Made by a program: the position numbers and the translations under genes. Of a stretch of DNA of 64,000 bases, positions 34,608 through 43,665 are shown one piece after another (within the stretch, counting starts at the first letter, position 1; each line of letters begins with the position of its first letter). A model generated the notes under the pieces. That model worked only from the letters and a program-made list of their open reading frames with translations, made no database searches and was not told the origin of the DNA. This DNA comes from Fuscovulum blasticum DSM 2131 (GTDB lineage: Bacteria; Pseudomonadota; Alphaproteobacteria; Rhodobacterales; Rhodobacteraceae). The stretch covers positions 124,001 to 188,000 of the forward strand of contig NZ_PZKE01000006.1 in the NCBI RefSeq assembly GCF_003034965.1, written 5' to 3'.

Positions 34608-37600
34608 GCACGCGGCTTTCCAAGGGCGGGCGCCTGATCGACCGTGCCCATGCCATCGAGATCAGCTTCAACGGCAAGCGTCTGCGCGGCTATCGCGGCG
34701 ACACGCTGTCGGCGGCGCTGCTGGCCAATGACCAGATGCTGGTCGGGCGCAGCTTCAAGTATCACCGCCCGCGCGGCATTGTTGCCAGCGGGGCCGAGGA
34801 ACCGAACGCGCTGGTCAACCTGGGCGCCGGCGCGCGGGCCGAGCCGAACCAGCGCACCACCACGACCGAGGCCTTCGACGGCCTTGTCGCGGCCAGCCAG
34901 AACCATTGGCCCAGCCTCGACTATGACATCGGCGCGGTGAACAACCTTGCCGCGCGCTTCCTGCCGGCGGGGTTCTATTACAAGACCTTCATCCATCCGC
35001 GCCCGGCCTGGAAACACCTGTTCGAGCCGATCATCCGCCGCTCGGCGGGCCTGGGCAAGGCGCCGGCCGAACCGGATGCCGACCGTTATGAGCAGGTCTA
35101 TGCCCATTGCGACCTGCTGGTCGCGGGCGGCGGGATCGCCGGCCTGCAGGCCGCGCTGATTGCCGGCGCCGCGGGCGCGCGGGTCATGCTGCTGGAACAG
35201 ACCGCGCATTGGGGCGGCCGTGCGCCGGTCGATGGCGATGTGATCGACGGCAAGCCGGCGGAAGAGTGGATCACGGCCACGCTGGATGCCCTTGGCAAGA
35301 TGGAGAACGTCACGCTCAAGACCCGCTGCATGGTGGCCGGGGTCTATGACCATGGCTATGTGCTGGCCGAAGAGCGGGTGGCCGACCATACGCCCGGCGA
35401 TGGCCGTCCGCGCAAGCGGCTGTGGCGCATCCGCGCGACGCGCGTCCTGTCGGCGACCGGCGCGCTGGAACGTCCGCTGGCCTTTGCCGGCAATGACATT
35501 CCCGGGGTGATGCTGGCCTCGGCGGTGCGGGATTATGTGGGGAACTGGGCGGTGTCGCCCGGCGACCGCACGGTGGTTGTCACCAACAACGATGATGCCT
35601 ACCGCACCGCGATTGCGCTGAAGGAGGCGGGGCTTGAGGTGCCGGTGATCGTGGATGCCCGGGCGCAGGCCAATGGCGCGCTGCCGCAGAAGGCGCGCGC
35701 GATGGGCATCCGGGTGGAAGCCGGGCGGGCCATCGTCAAGGTCAAGGGCGGCAAGCGGGTGACCGGCGTGGCGCTGGGCCTGATGGCGGGCGAGGGCGCC
35801 GTGCTGGAAGAGATCGCCTGCGATGCCGTCGCCATGTCGGGCGGCTGGTCGCCGGTGGTGCATCTGTGGAGCCATTGCGGCGGCAAGCTGACCTGGGACC
35901 GCGCGCGGGCGATGTTCCGCCCCGATGCGGCCCGCCCGCCGCTGACGCAGGACGGCAGCGCGTTGGTGATCGCGGCCGGGGCGGCCAACGGGGCGCTGAC
36001 CGGGGCCGAGGCGCTGGCCGATGCGGCCGAGGCCGGGGTGGCGGCGGTGAAGTCGCTGGACCTGAAGGCAAAAACAACGCCCATCGGCAAGGCCGAGGCG
36101 GTGGAAGAAGCCATGATCGAGCCGGTCTGGATGATGCCGCAGGGCGCCAAGGCCAGCCTGCGCATGAAGATGTGGCTGGATTTCCAGAATGACGTGAAGG
36201 TCTCGGACGTGCAGCTTGCGGCGCGCGAGGGCTATCAGTCGGTCGAGCACACCAAGCGCTATACCACGCTTGGCATGGCGACGGATCAGGGGAAACTGAG
36301 CAACATCAACGGTCTGGCGATTCTTGCTGATGCGTTGAATGAAGACATTCCCGCCGTCGGGACCACCACCTTCCGCCCGCCCTATACGCCGGTCACCATC
36401 GGCGCGCTGGTGGGCGAGGCGCGGGGCGAGATCTTCCAGCCGCTGCGCCGCACGCCCATGCAGGGCTGGCACGAGGCGCAGGGGGCCTATCTGGAACCCG
36501 TCGGCCTGTGGCGGCGCCCCTATTGCTATCCGCGCGCCGGCGAGACGCATGAGCAGGCGGTGAACCGGGAAATCCTGAACACCCGCGCCAATGTGGGGCT
36601 GCTGGATGCCTCGACGCTGGGCAAGATCATCGTGCGCGGGCCGGATGCGGGCCGCTTCCTGGACATGCTGTATACGAACGTCATGTCCAGCCTGCCGGTG
36701 GGCAAGTGCCGCTACGGGCTGATGTGCAACGAGCAGGGCTTCCTGTCGGATGACGGCGTGGTGGTGCGTCTGGCCGAGGATACCTGGCTGTGCCACACCA
36801 CCAGCGGCGGCGCGGATCGCATCCACGGCTGGATGGAAGACTGGCTGCAATGCGAGTGGTGGGACTGGAAGGTCTATACCGCCAACGTGACCGAGCAATA
36901 TGCCCAGATCGCGGTGGCCGGTCCCAAGGCGCGGCTGGTTCTGGAAAAGCTGGGGGGGATGGATGTCTCGAAAGAGACGATGCCCTTCATGACCTTTGCC
37001 GAGGGCGAGCTGGCGGGCATCCCGGCGCGGGTGCACCGGATCAGCTTCTCGGGCGAGCTGTCCTATGAAATCGCGGTGCCGGCCAGCCATGGCCTGGCGC
37101 TGTGGGAAAAGCTGGTCGCGGCGGGGGCCGAGTTCGGCGTGATGCCCTATGGCACCGAGGCGATGCACATCATGCGGGCCGAGAAGGGCTTCATCATGAT
37201 CGGCGACGAAACGGATGGCACGGTGATCCCGCAGGATCTGGGGCTGGACTGGGCGATTTCCAAGAAGAAGGCCGATTTCCTGGGCAAGCGCGGGCAGGAG
37301 CGGACCTATCTGGCCAGTCCCGACCGCTGGAAGCTGGTCGGTTTCGAGACGCTGGACGGATCGGTCATCCCCGATGGCGCCTATGTGCTGGACGCGGGGA
37401 CGAACGACTACGGCTTCCGCAAGGCGCAGGGGCGCGTCACCTCGACCTATCATTCGCCGACGCTGCAGAAGGGCATTGCCATGGGGCTGTTGCGCCATGG
37501 GCCGCAGCGGATGGGCGAGGTGGTCGAGTTCAACACGATGGCGGGCGGCACGGTGGCGGCGCGGGTGGTGAACCCGGTGTTCCTGGACCCGAACGGGGAG

Positions 37601-37615
37601 AAGCAGAATGGCTGA
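34604..37615 (+). CDS. soxA: Sarcosine oxidase alpha subunit
   Basis: A 1003-residue subunit. The N-terminal part (FNGKRLRGYRGDTLSAALLAN, the proline-dehydrogenase-like plug) is followed by an NAD-binding segment (DLLVAGGGIAGLQAALIAGA) and, from about residue 630, a GcvT-type THF-binding domain (ANVGLLDASTLGKI; FSGELSYEIAVP). The alpha subunit makes 5,10-methylene-THF from the formaldehyde equivalent. Length matches alpha subunits (about 1000). It overlaps soxG by 8 bases. Confidence 0.93.
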   Translation: MSTRLSKGGRLIDRAHAIEISFNGKRLRGYRGDTLSAALLANDQMLVGRSFKYHRPRGIVASGAEEPNALVNLGAGARAEPNQRTTTTEAFDGLVAASQNHWPSLDYDIGAVNNLAARFLPAGFYYKTFIHPRPAWKHLFEPIIRRSAGLGKAPAEPDADRYEQVYAHCDLLVAGGGIAGLQAALIAGAAGARVMLLEQTAHWGGRAPVDGDVIDGKPAEEWITATLDALGKMENVTLKTRCMVAGVYDHGYVLAEERVADHTPGDGRPRKRLWRIRATRVLSATGALERPLAFAGNDIPGVMLASAVRDYVGNWAVSPGDRTVVVTNNDDAYRTAIALKEAGLEVPVIVDARAQANGALPQKARAMGIRVEAGRAIVKVKGGKRVTGVALGLMAGEGAVLEEIACDAVAMSGGWSPVVHLWSHCGGKLTWDRARAMFRPDAARPPLTQDGSALVIAAGAANGALTGAEALADAAEAGVAAVKSLDLKAKTTPIGKAEAVEEAMIEPVWMMPQGAKASLRMKMWLDFQNDVKVSDVQLAAREGYQSVEHTKRYTTLGMATDQGKLSNINGLAILADALNEDIPAVGTTTFRPPYTPVTIGALVGEARGEIFQPLRRTPMQGWHEAQGAYLEPVGLWRRPYCYPRAGETHEQAVNREILNTRANVGLLDASTLGKIIVRGPDAGRFLDMLYTNVMSSLPVGKCRYGLMCNEQGFLSDDGVVVRLAEDTWLCHTTSGGADRIHGWMEDWLQCEWWDWKVYTANVTEQYAQIAVAGPKARLVLEKLGGMDVSKETMPFMTFAEGELAGIPARVHRISFSGELSYEIAVPASHGLALWEKLVAAGAEFGVMPYGTEAMHIMRAEKGFIMIGDETDGTVIPQDLGLDWAISKKKADFLGKRGQERTYLASPDRWKLVGFETLDGSVIPDGAYVLDAGTNDYGFRKAQGRVTSTYHSPTLQKGIAMGLLRHGPQRMGEVVEFNTMAGGTVAARVVNPVFLDPNGEKQNG

Positions 37616-38159
37616 GCCGGTGTCCGCCCTGGGGGGCGCGGTGTTCGAGGGCTTTGCGACCGTGCGCGAGATCGGGCCCCTGGGCATGATCACGCTGCGG
37701 GCCAAGCCCGATGTGCCGGGGCTTGAGGCGGCGGTGCGCGGCGCGGTCGGCACCGGGCTGCCGGCGCGGCGGCAGATGGACTGGGCCAAGGATCGCGGCT
37801 GCGGCTGGATGAGCCCGGACGAATATCTGCTGATCCTGCCCCATGCCGAGGTGGGCCGGGCGCTGGCCGGGATCGAGGCCGCGCTCAAGGGCCAGCATTT
37901 CCTGGCGGTGGATGTGTCCGACGCCCGTGCGGTGTTCCGCATCGAGGGCGAGAAGGCCGATCAGGTGCTGCGCAAGCTGGCGCCGGCCGACCTGGACGCG
38001 ATGGCGCCGGGCGAATTGCGACGCAGCCGGATCGCGCAGGTTGCGGGCGCCTTCTGGGCGGGCGAGGGCGGCTATACGCTGGTCGTGTTCCGCTCGGTCG
38101 CGGGCTATGTGATGGGTGTCCTGACCCATTCGGCGCAGCCCGGATCGGAACTGGCCTGA
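37608..38159 (+). CDS. soxG: Sarcosine oxidase gamma subunit
   Basis: A 183-residue gamma subunit (MISP-like DWAKDRGCGWMSPDEYLLIL; DVSDARAVFRIEGEKADQVL; FWAGEGGYTLVVFRSVAGYV). It completes the heterotetramer. The 8-base overlap with soxA and the hairpin at 38169-38189 mark it as the last gene of the operon. Confidence 0.92.
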   Translation: MAEPVSALGGAVFEGFATVREIGPLGMITLRAKPDVPGLEAAVRGAVGTGLPARRQMDWAKDRGCGWMSPDEYLLILPHAEVGRALAGIEAALKGQHFLAVDVSDARAVFRIEGEKADQVLRKLAPADLDAMAPGELRRSRIAQVAGAFWAGEGGYTLVVFRSVAGYVMGVLTHSAQPGSELA

Positions 38160-38168
38160 TCCGCGGCC

Positions 38169-38189
38169 GGCGGGCCGGTCCGGCCCGCC
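38169..38189 (+). terminator. Stem-loop after the sox operon
   Basis: A 10-bp stem, GGCGGGCCGG with CCGGCCCGCC (38169-38178 and 38180-38189), 9 bases after the soxG stop. The T-tract is poor (TGCTTAC), so it is called a terminator on position and stem strength. Confidence 0.6.
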
Positions 38190-38230
38190 TGCTTACAGCC
38201 GTATTGACAGGAATCGGCTTGCCCGTGACA

Positions 38231-38251
38231 CCTGAGCACATGTCTCAGGGG
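38231..38251 (+). promoter_or_regulatory. Hairpin covering the ribosome-binding site of the secreted protein gene
   Basis: CCTGAG (38231-38236) pairs with CTCAGG (38244-38249) around a 7-base loop; the 3' arm overlaps the AGGGG at 38247-38251 that would serve as the Shine-Dalgarno for the ATG at 38259. A TTGACA (38205-38210) sits upstream. A translational switch is possible but not shown. Confidence 0.5.
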
Positions 38252-38258
38252 TTGAATC

Positions 38259-38675
38259 ATGAATTTCATCAAGGGCAGTGTCTTGGGGTTGGTTTTTGCG
38301 GCGCAGGTGGCCGGTGCCGCATCGGCGGATGTGGTCTATAAATGCAAGATCGAGGACCAGCGGGTGAACCGGGGCTGGATCCCGAATACCGTGATCGTGT
38401 CCCACAAGCCGGGTGCAGCCGAGGCCACGGTGAATGACAACGGGATCATGTACAAATTCGGCAAGCCGATCACGGTGCCGGTCAAGGCAGAAACAGCGGA
38501 ACGGCTGAGCCTGTCCTGGCAGATCAAGCTGCCGGCGGAACGGGGTGGCGGGTATCTTCTGACCTACTCGCTTTCAGTGTTCAAATCGAAGAAGACTGCC
38601 CAGGTGCGGGCGTTGGTGCATGGCTACAGCAGGACCATGCAGTCGCAGGGTCCTTGCGAGGTTATGAAAAGCTGA
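38259..38675 (+). CDS. Secreted hypothetical protein
   Basis: A 138-residue protein with a signal peptide (MNFIKGSVLGLVFAAQVAGAASA, cut near ADVVYK). The mature part is rich in beta-forming stretches (TVIVSHKPGAAEATVNDNGI; RLSLSWQIKLPAERGGGYLL) and has two cysteines (positions 29 and 133) that could form a disulphide. I recognise no family with certainty. Its start is covered by the hairpin at 38231-38249. It lies between the sox operon and sodB, on its own. Confidence 0.75.
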   Translation: MNFIKGSVLGLVFAAQVAGAASADVVYKCKIEDQRVNRGWIPNTVIVSHKPGAAEATVNDNGIMYKFGKPITVPVKAETAERLSLSWQIKLPAERGGGYLLTYSLSVFKSKKTAQVRALVHGYSRTMQSQGPCEVMKS

Positions 38676-38790
38676 ACGGCGACGGGCTGTTTCTGCCCGG
38701 GCAAGGCGGCGCGGTTCTTGCCGCGCCCGGGCAGGCGCCCCGGCCCTGCGATGCGACCCAGAGAAAGACTCGGGTTTCCGGGCGTCAAGC

Positions 38791-38819
38791 CTTGACCTTC
38801 CACCGATCCGGTCCCTTAT
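38791..38819 (+). promoter_or_regulatory. sodB promoter
   Basis: TTGACC (38791-38796) and CTTATT (38814-38819) are spaced by 17 bases; transcription would start near 38826, with AGAGGAGA (38842-38849) as ribosome-binding site for the ATG at 38857. Confidence 0.6.
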
Positions 38820-38856
38820 TCAGGACAAGCGCAATTTCCGAAGAGGAGACTCACCT

Positions 38857-39459
38857 ATGGCTTTCACGCTGCCTGATCTGCCCTATGCCCATGACGCGCT
38901 GGCGTCGCTTGGCATGTCGAAGGAAACGCTGGAATACCACCACGACATTCACCACAAGGCCTATGTCGACAACGGCAACAAGCTGTTGATCGCGTCGGAA
39001 TACGAGGCGATGAGCCTGGAAGACATCATCACCGACACCTATCAGGCCGGTGCGGTGGCGCAGAGCGGCCTGTTCAACAACGCGTCGCAGCACTGGAACC
39101 ATACGCTGTTCTGGGAAGTGATGGGGCCGGGCGAAAACAAGAAGATGCCGGGCGAGCTGGAGCTGGCGCTTGCCGAGAGTTTCGGTTCGGTTGCCAAGTT
39201 CAAGGAAGATTTCGCCGCCGCCGGGGCCGGACAGTTCGGTTCGGGCTGGGCCTGGCTGGTGAAGGACAAGGACGGGTCGCTGAAGGTGACCAAGACCGAG
39301 AACGGCGTGAACCCGCTGTGCTTTGGCCAGACCGCGCTTCTGGGTTGCGATGTGTGGGAACATTCCTACTACATCGACTTCCGCAACAAGCGCCCGGCCT
39401 ATCTGACCAACTTCCTTGAGAAGCTGGTCAACTGGGAAGCGGTTGCCGCCAAGCTGTAA
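38857..39459 (+). CDS. sodB: Superoxide dismutase, iron type
   Basis: A 200-residue Fe/Mn superoxide dismutase. It has the four metal ligands in context: EYHHDIHHKAY (His28), NHTLFW (second His), and DVWEHSYYIDF (Asp and His). LFNNASQHWNHTLFW carries the glutamine typical of iron enzymes, and DxWEHAYY is kept. The protein has no signal peptide, so it acts in the cytoplasm. A clear terminator follows. Confidence 0.93.
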   Translation: MAFTLPDLPYAHDALASLGMSKETLEYHHDIHHKAYVDNGNKLLIASEYEAMSLEDIITDTYQAGAVAQSGLFNNASQHWNHTLFWEVMGPGENKKMPGELELALAESFGSVAKFKEDFAAAGAGQFGSGWAWLVKDKDGSLKVTKTENGVNPLCFGQTALLGCDVWEHSYYIDFRNKRPAYLTNFLEKLVNWEAVAAKL

Positions 39460-39481
39460 GGCCAGCACAACCGAGCCATGC

Positions 39482-39520
39482 AAAGGCCCGCCGGATGCAG
39501 TTCCGGCGGGCCTTTTGTTT
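39482..39520 (+). terminator. Rho-independent terminator of sodB
   Basis: A 13-bp perfect stem, AAAGGCCCGCCGG (39482-39494) with CCGGCGGGCCTTT (39503-39515), followed by TGTTT. It can also end the converging LOG gene. Confidence 0.92.
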
Positions 39521-39534
39521 GCGCTGCGGGCGGA

Positions 39535-40086
39535 TCAGGCGAAGGCCGCCTTCAGCGCCGCTTCCAGTGCGGGCACATCCGGCACGGTGGTGTAAAGCGC
39601 GGTCACCGACGGGTCGGCGAAGCCTTCGGTGACGATATGGCTGATCAGGGCGTTCAGCGGTTTCCAGTAGCCGTCCTGATCCAGCAGGAAGATCGGCTTG
39701 CGGTGCAGGCCGATCTGCGCCCAGGTCAGCACTTCGAAGAATTCGTCCAGACTGCCGGCCCCGCCGGGCAGCACCACCACGGCGTCCGAGTTCATGAACA
39801 TCACCTTCTTGCGTTCGTGCATGTCCTCGGTGACGACAAAGCGGGTCAGGTCGCGCTTGCCGACCTCGGCCCGGATCAGGTGGGTGGGGATCACGCCGAA
39901 GGTGGCGGCGCCGGCGGTCTGGGCGCTGCGGGCCACTTCGCCCATCAGGCCGACATCGCCGGCGCCATAGACCAGCCGCCAGTCGTTGCGGGCCAGCATG
40001 TGGCCGGTGTCGCGGGCGGCTTCGGCATGGGCGGGGTTGCGGCCCGGGCGGGCGCCGCAGAAAACACAGATCGAATGGATGGGCAT
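39535..40086 (-). CDS. LOG family protein (TIGR00730; possible nucleotide 5'-monophosphate phosphoribohydrolase)
   Basis: A 183-residue Rossmann-fold protein with the LOG motif [16 protein letters not shown] (the usual PGGxGTxxE with Thr replaced by Ser) and [15 protein letters not shown]. Relatives release cytokinin bases from their nucleotides; bacterial members often act on AMP and others. [11 protein letters not shown] is the usual N-terminus. Transcribed toward sodB and divergent from the LysM gene. Confidence 0.87.
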   Translation of the reverse strand: MPIHSICVFCGARPGRNPAHAEAARDTGHMLARNDWRLVYGAGDVGLMGEVARSAQTAGAATFGVIPTHLIRAEVGKRDLTRFVVTEDMHERKKVMFMNSDAVVVLPGGAGSLDEFFEVLTWAQIGLHRKPIFLLDQDGYWKPLNALISHIVTEGFADPSVTALYTTVPDVPALEAALKAAFA

Positions 40087-40167
40087 GAGGGGCGGCCTTC
40101 GGGAAAGGGATTGCCTTTCAGGGTAGTATCGGGGTTTCCTTGCAAGGGGAAGCCGGAGTGGGACGGA

Positions 40168-41268
40168 ATGGCGGGTCGGGCAAGCTATGGCGCAAGTTTC
40201 GCGGCCGGCATGGCGACGGGGGCTGCGTTGGCGGCGGTGCTGGTGGCCACCTATTGGGGCCTGACCTGGCGCGACAACCGGGCGCCGCAGACCGAAGCTG
40301 CGCCCGCTGTGGCCGATGCTTCACCCCCGGCCGCGTCGCCCGCGCTGCCGCTGGCGGCGTCACTTGAGGGGGCGCCGGAGGGGCCGGTGGCCAGTGGACC
40401 GGCGATCGGCGTCTGGCGGGTTGAGCAGGACGGGACGGCCACCATTGCCGGCACCGCCACGCCGGGGGCCGAGGTGCGGGTCACGCTGGACGGGGTGACG
40501 GTGGCCCGCGGCACGGCCGGGGCTTCCGGCGAATTCGCCCTGCTGACCACCTTGCCCGCGACACCTGCGCCATCGCTGCTGACGCTGGTCGAGCTGCATC
40601 CCGACGGGCGCGAGGTGCCGGCGACGCAGATGGTGGCGCTGGGGCCGATTGCCGGGCCGTCCGAGACTTCGACGACCGAGGCACCGCCGGCGTTGCTGGT
40701 CTCGTCCGAGGGGGCAACCCTGTTGCCGCCGGACCCGGGCACGGCGCCTGCGACGGGGGTGACGGTGGAAACCATCGCCTATGCGCCCGGCGATGTGGTG
40801 CAGATCGGTGGGGCGGGGCAGGCGGGCCGGCAGGTGCGGCTTTACCTGGACAATGCCCTGAAGGCCGAGGTCACGGTGCCGGCGGGCGGGCGCTGGCTGG
40901 CGGGGCTGATCGGCATCGCGCCGGGGCTGTATACGCTGCGCGCCGACCTGACCGATGCGACGGGCAAGGTGGCGGCCCGGTTCGAAACCCCGTTCCGCCG
41001 CGAAACGCCCGAGGCGCTGGCCGAAAGCGCGCGGGCAACCCCCGCGCTGGCCCCGGTGGACGGGACCGAAGCGGCGCCCGCCGCGGGCGACCCGCCGCCC
41101 CCCGTCAGCGTGACGGTGCAGCCCGGCAATACGCTTTGGGCCATTGCCAAGGGCCAATGGGGCGATGGCGTGCTGTATGTGCAGGTGTTCGAGGCCAACC
41201 GCGACCGCATCCGTGACCCGGACCTGATCTATCCCGGTCAGGTCTTCGTGCTGCCCTCGGCGCCCTGA
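40168..41268 (+). CDS. LysM domain protein with Ig-like repeats
   Basis: A 366-residue envelope protein. A membrane segment near residues 8-27 ([20 protein letters not shown]) anchors it. Two beta-rich, Ig-like stretches follow ([41 protein letters not shown]), separated by Ala/Pro-rich linkers. The C-terminus (about 312-362) is a LysM ([32 protein letters not shown]), which binds peptidoglycan. This architecture is widespread in Rhodobacterales. Its 3' end overlaps the arsR gene by 31 bases tail to tail. Confidence 0.83.
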   Translation: MAGRASYGASFAAGMATGAALAAVLVATYWGLTWRDNRAPQTEAAPAVADASPPAASPALPLAASLEGAPEGPVASGPAIGVWRVEQDGTATIAGTATPGAEVRVTLDGVTVARGTAGASGEFALLTTLPATPAPSLLTLVELHPDGREVPATQMVALGPIAGPSETSTTEAPPALLVSSEGATLLPPDPGTAPATGVTVETIAYAPGDVVQIGGAGQAGRQVRLYLDNALKAEVTVPAGGRWLAGLIGIAPGLYTLRADLTDATGKVAARFETPFRRETPEALAESARATPALAPVDGTEAAPAAGDPPPPVSVTVQPGNTLWAIAKGQWGDGVLYVQVFEANRDRIRDPDLIYPGQVFVLPSAP

Positions 41269-41642
41269 CCTTCGGGCAGGCGGAAGGGCCGGCGCAGCCG
41301 CGCCTCGGCCGGGATGTCGGGCCGGTCGTGGCGGCAGCAGGCCACCACCTCGGGGTGTTCCATGCAGCAATCGTTCAGGAGATAGGCGATGATGGCGCCA
41401 AGGCCGGCGGCGTCGACGGCATAGATCACGTTGCGCGCCACCTTCTGCGACCGCAGCAGCCCCGCCTGTTCCAGCGCGGACAGGTGGAAGGACAGCCGCG
41501 AGGCCGAGAGCCCCAGCGTTCGCGCGATTTCGCCCGCGGGCAGGCCGCCGTCGCCCGTCTGCACCAGCAGGCGGATCAGGTCGAGCCGGTCGCCATGGGC
41601 CAGCGCGGACAGGGCGGCAAGGGCTTTACTCTGTTCCATCAT
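41238..41642 (-). CDS. ArsR family metal-responsive transcriptional regulator
   Basis: A 134-residue winged helix-turn-helix repressor ([41 protein letters not shown]). The C-terminal tail has [14 protein letters not shown]: Cys92, Cys93, Cys102, Cys103 with His96 and His105, a plausible thiol site for arsenite or another soft metal. Two ATGs (41642, 41639) are possible and no Shine-Dalgarno is visible, so translation may be leaderless. A nested palindrome lies right at its start; the gene is divergent from the Atm1-type exporter. Confidence 0.87.
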   Translation of the reverse strand: MMEQSKALAALSALAHGDRLDLIRLLVQTGDGGLPAGEIARTLGLSASRLSFHLSALEQAGLLRSQKVARNVIYAVDAAGLGAIIAYLLNDCCMEHPEVVACCRHDRPDIPAEARLRRPFRLPEGQGAEGSTKT

Positions 41643-41665
41643 TCAACTATTCATGAAGTCTTGAA
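41642..41665. promoter_or_regulatory. Nested palindrome between arsR and the Atm1-type exporter gene
   Basis: TTCAA-N3-TTCATGAA-N3-TTGAA, with one common centre at 41653.5 and 18 of 24 bases symmetric. AT-rich symmetry of this size at the start of an arsR gene is typical of ArsR-family operators, so it is the likely site controlling both divergent genes. Confidence 0.65.
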
Positions 41666-41726
41666 ACGTTGATACCCGGCGATGGCTGCAAAATCAACCG
41701 CCGTCGCGAACAGGACGAATTACCCG

Positions 41727-43559
41727 ATGCCCCCCAGCCTTCCCCCGACCGATGACAAGCCCGCGCGCCCCGCTTCGGGCTGGCAGACCATGGCCCGTGT
41801 GGTGCCCTATCTCTGGCCCGAGGGAGAGACATGGGTGAAGCGCCGCGTGGTCATGGCGCTGCTGTTCCTGATGGCGGCCAAGCTGGTGTCGATCGTCACG
41901 CCCTATCTTTACAAGCTGACGGTGGACACGCTGAGCGCCGAGGGCGGGAAAGACCCGGTCTGGATGATGACGCTGGGCGCGGTGGGGCTGACGGTGGCCT
42001 ATGGGATGGCGCGGCTTGGGGCGGTGCTGTTCGGCGAATTGCGCGATGCGGTGTTCGTGCGGGTGGGGCAACGGGCGCTGCGCAAGCTGGCGCTGGAAAC
42101 CTTTACCCATATTCACCGGCTGTCGCTGCGCTATCACATCACCCGCAAGACGGGCGGGCTGAGCCGTATCATCGAGCGGGGGGTGAAGGGCGTCGATTTC
42201 CTGCTGCGCTTCATGCTGTTTTCCATCGGGCCGCTGATCCTGGAACTGTCCATGGTCTCGATCATCTTCGCGGTGGTCTTTGGCTGGCAATATGCGGTGG
42301 TGGTGATGGTGACCATCGCGCTTTATGTGACCTTCACGCTGAAGGTCACCGAATGGCGGGTGAAGATCCGCCAGCAGATGAACAATCAGGACACCGATGC
42401 CAACCAGAAGGCCATCGACAGCCTGCTGAACTATGAAACGGTGAAATACTTTGCCGCCGAGGGGCGCGAGGCCCGCCGCTATGACGCGGCCATGCAGGGC
42501 TATGAGGTGGCGGCGGTGAAGACCGGGCAGTCGCTGGCCCTGCTGAACGCGGGGCAGTCGTTCCTGATCACCAGCGGTCTTGTCATCGTCATGGTGATGG
42601 CGGCGCGCGGGGTGCAGGCGGGCACGCTGACCGTGGGCGATTTCGTCATGGTCAATGCCTATATGATTCAGATCACCATGCCGCTGAACTTTCTTGGCAC
42701 GGTCTATCGTGAAATCCGGCAGGCGCTGGTGGACATGGGCGAGATGTTCGGCCTGCTGGGCCAGCCCGCCGAGGTGGTGGACCAGCCGGACGCCAAGGCG
42801 CTGGCGGTCAGTGGCGGCGAGATCGTGTTCGACGATGTGCGCTTTGCCTATGAGCCGTCGCGCGAAATCCTGAAGGGCGTGTCCTTCCGCGTGGCGCCGG
42901 GGGAACGGCTGGCGCTGGTCGGCCATTCCGGCAGCGGCAAGTCCACCGTGGCGCGGCTGATGTTCCGTTTCTATGACGTGACCGGCGGGGCGATCCGCAT
43001 TGACAGGCAGGATCTGCGCGAGGTGACGCAAGGCTCGATCCATGCGGCCATCGGCGTGGTGCCGCAGGATACCGTGCTGTTCAACGATACCATCCGCTAC
43101 AACATCGCCTATGGCCGGGACGGCGCGACCGAGGCCGAGATCGTGGCGGCGGCCAAGGCGGCGCGCATCCATGATTTCATCACCTCGCTGCCGGAAGGTT
43201 ATGAAACCCGGGTGGGCGAGCGCGGGCTGAAACTGTCGGGCGGGGAAAAGCAGCGGGTGGGCATCGCGCGCACCCTGCTGAAGAACCCGCCGATCCTGAT
43301 CCTGGACGAGGCGACCAGCGCGCTGGACACCCAGACCGAGAAATCGATTCAGGAAAGCCTGAACGAGATGGGGCAGGGGCGCAGCGTGATCATGATCGCG
43401 CACCGTCTGTCGACCATTGCCGATGCCGACCAGATTCTGGTGATGGAGGAAGGCCGGGTCATCGAACGCGGCCGGCACGAGGAGCTGGTGGCGCGCGGGG
43501 GCCGCTATGCCGCGATGTGGGCGCAGCAGGTGGCCGAGGAAGAGGCCGTGGCGGCCTGA
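41727..43559 (+). CDS. Atm1-type ABC exporter (fused membrane and ATPase domains)
   Basis: A 610-residue half-transporter of the Atm1/ABCB7 type: six membrane spans in residues 40-330, then the ATPase with Walker A GHSGSGKST (399-407), signature LSGGEKQRVGIARTL, Walker B ILILDEATSALD. Family members export glutathione-related sulphur or metal compounds; the Novosphingobium homologue handles heavy metals. The neighbouring ArsR regulator supports a metal or thiol role. A start at 41682 is also possible; 41727 is favoured by AGGA upstream. Confidence 0.85.
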   Translation: MPPSLPPTDDKPARPASGWQTMARVVPYLWPEGETWVKRRVVMALLFLMAAKLVSIVTPYLYKLTVDTLSAEGGKDPVWMMTLGAVGLTVAYGMARLGAVLFGELRDAVFVRVGQRALRKLALETFTHIHRLSLRYHITRKTGGLSRIIERGVKGVDFLLRFMLFSIGPLILELSMVSIIFAVVFGWQYAVVVMVTIALYVTFTLKVTEWRVKIRQQMNNQDTDANQKAIDSLLNYETVKYFAAEGREARRYDAAMQGYEVAAVKTGQSLALLNAGQSFLITSGLVIVMVMAARGVQAGTLTVGDFVMVNAYMIQITMPLNFLGTVYREIRQALVDMGEMFGLLGQPAEVVDQPDAKALAVSGGEIVFDDVRFAYEPSREILKGVSFRVAPGERLALVGHSGSGKSTVARLMFRFYDVTGGAIRIDRQDLREVTQGSIHAAIGVVPQDTVLFNDTIRYNIAYGRDGATEAEIVAAAKAARIHDFITSLPEGYETRVGERGLKLSGGEKQRVGIARTLLKNPPILILDEATSALDTQTEKSIQESLNEMGQGRSVIMIAHRLSTIADADQILVMEEGRVIERGRHEELVARGGRYAAMWAQQVAEEEAVAA

Positions 43560-43609
43560 GCCGGGGGGGAGGGTCTGGTCCTCCTGCCCTTGGTGACGGC
43601 ATTTTTCCT

Positions 43610-43640
43610 TTGACCGGGCCGCGCGGGCTGGACAGATTAT
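43610..43640 (+). promoter_or_regulatory. Possible promoter of the caspase-fold gene
   Basis: TTGACC (43610-43615) with CAGATT (43633-43638, spacing 17) or GATTAT (43635-43640, spacing 19) downstream; the start codon is at 43666. Confidence 0.45.
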
Positions 43641-43665
43641 GCGCAGTGACCGAAGGGTTAACGCG

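Noticed and set aside
34523-37942. A 1139-codon open frame on the minus strand opposite soxA.
   Set aside because: It is a shadow of soxA in GC-rich DNA: low-complexity His/Gln/Arg-rich translation and no domain motif, while the plus strand has clear sarcosine oxidase features.
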